A stretch of 6,148 nucleotides of DNA from Frankiaceae bacterium. Its GTDB lineage: Bacteria > Actinomycetota > Actinomycetes > Mycobacteriales > SCTD01. Each line of letters begins with the position of its first letter. The stretch's first letter is position 1. A model generated the notes under the pieces. The model searched no databases. It saw only the letters and a list, made by a program, of their open reading frames with translations, and was not told the origin of the DNA. The DNA is taken from assembly GCA_026786045.1 (NCBI GenBank), contig JAJAYV010000062.1, positions 1 through 6,148 of the forward strand. The letters are read 5' to 3'. Below, in pieces: positions 5,842 through 6,148 of this stretch. Position numbers and translations under genes: made by a program.

Positions 5842-6148
5842 GTGCCCCCTGCCACCGCTCCCGCCCTCGCCAGCGCCCTGCGCCTGTCGGTCATGCGGCT
5901 CGCGCGGCGGATGCGCTCGGAGCGCGCCGACACCTCGCTGACCCTCACCCAGCTCGCCGCCCTGGCGACGCTGGAGCGGCATGGTCCGCTGACCCCGCGC
6001 CAGCTGGCCCAGGCCGAGCGGGTGCAGCCGCCGAGCATGACCCGGATCGCCGCCTCGCTCGAGGCCGCCGGGCTGGCCACCCGCACCGACCACCCCACAG
6101 ACGGCCGGCAGGTGCTCCTCGCCGCGAGCCCGGCCGGGGTTGGGCTGC
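5842..6148 (+). CDS. MarR-family transcriptional regulator, N-terminal part
   Basis: The first 102 codons are present, and the gene continues past the right edge. The region matches a MarR winged helix-turn-helix: a dimerisation helix at about residues 8-28, LTLTQLAALATLERHGPLT (33-51), then RQLAQAERVQPPSMTRI (53-69) containing the recognition helix. The linker LEAAGLATRTDHPTDGRQVL (73-92) forms the wing, with the hallmark D-G-R at 87-89, followed by the usual S-P-A-G. The start is GTG 5842, the only plausible start codon after the in-frame TAG at 5815; no clear ribosome binding site precedes it. The gene follows the purine permease gene by 48 bases without an obvious terminator between them, so read-through is possible. 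Its target and ligand are not visible. MarR proteins often control an adjacent transporter gene, which could be the permease upstream or something beyond the window. Confidence 0.88.
   Translation, partial: MPPATAPALASALRLSVMRLARRMRSERADTSLTLTQLAALATLERHGPLTPRQLAQAERVQPPSMTRIAASLEAAGLATRTDHPTDGRQVLLAASPAGVGL

Noticed and set aside
4018..6093. A 691-codon open frame on the minus strand opposite the purine permease gene
   Set aside because: Except for its last 88 codons, which are the DUF2530 gene, it is antisense to the permease. It reads as Asp/Arg/Glu/His/Gln-rich low complexity without motifs.
1..6148. Mobile elements, CRISPR arrays, defence or toxin-antitoxin genes
   Set aside because: I looked for repeat arrays, transposase or integrase motifs, terminal repeats and small paired genes and saw none. 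GC content and codon use look uniform across the window.

Overview
The window is very GC-rich, and third codon positions are almost all G or C. With the GTG starts, short spacers and gene families, this points to a high-GC actinobacterium. A member of the Nocardioidaceae or a close relative is my best guess, but that is inference from style and gene content, not a database match. Coding density is high: seven genes are supported, two of them cut by the window edges. No tRNA, rRNA, CRISPR array, insertion sequence or phage gene is visible, and no gene-free stretch exceeds 300 bases.

Left part (1-490): the 5' end of a DUF998-type membrane protein gene runs leftward off the window. It is divergent from a small rightward gene (62 codons) of unknown function. 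That small gene converges on the aldehyde dehydrogenase gene, and a long, nearly perfect GC hairpin fills the gap between them.

Centre (493-4017): a leftward two-gene operon. It encodes a GMC-family flavoprotein resembling long-chain alcohol oxidases, followed 10 bases later by an NAD-type aldehyde dehydrogenase. Together they would oxidise an alcohol to an aldehyde and then to a carboxylic acid. The GMC protein starts with about 155 extra residues that I read as a fused accessory domain, possibly related to gluconate 2-dehydrogenase subunit 3. Upstream lies a plausible promoter whose -35 element sits inside a perfect 7+7 inverted repeat, which suggests a repressor-controlled pathway.

Right part (4018-6148): a small two-helix membrane protein (DUF2530 type, leftward) and a purine permease of the NCS2/AzgA type (rightward) diverge from a 48-base spacer in which neither gene has a Shine-Dalgarno sequence. 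A MarR-family regulator begins downstream of the permease and is cut by the window end.

Overall this looks like ordinary metabolic and transport gene content. I do not see a clearly new biological system. The points most worth a second look are the fused N-terminal domain and operator-like repeat of the alcohol-oxidation operon, the divergent spacer without ribosome binding sites, and the small orphan gene.
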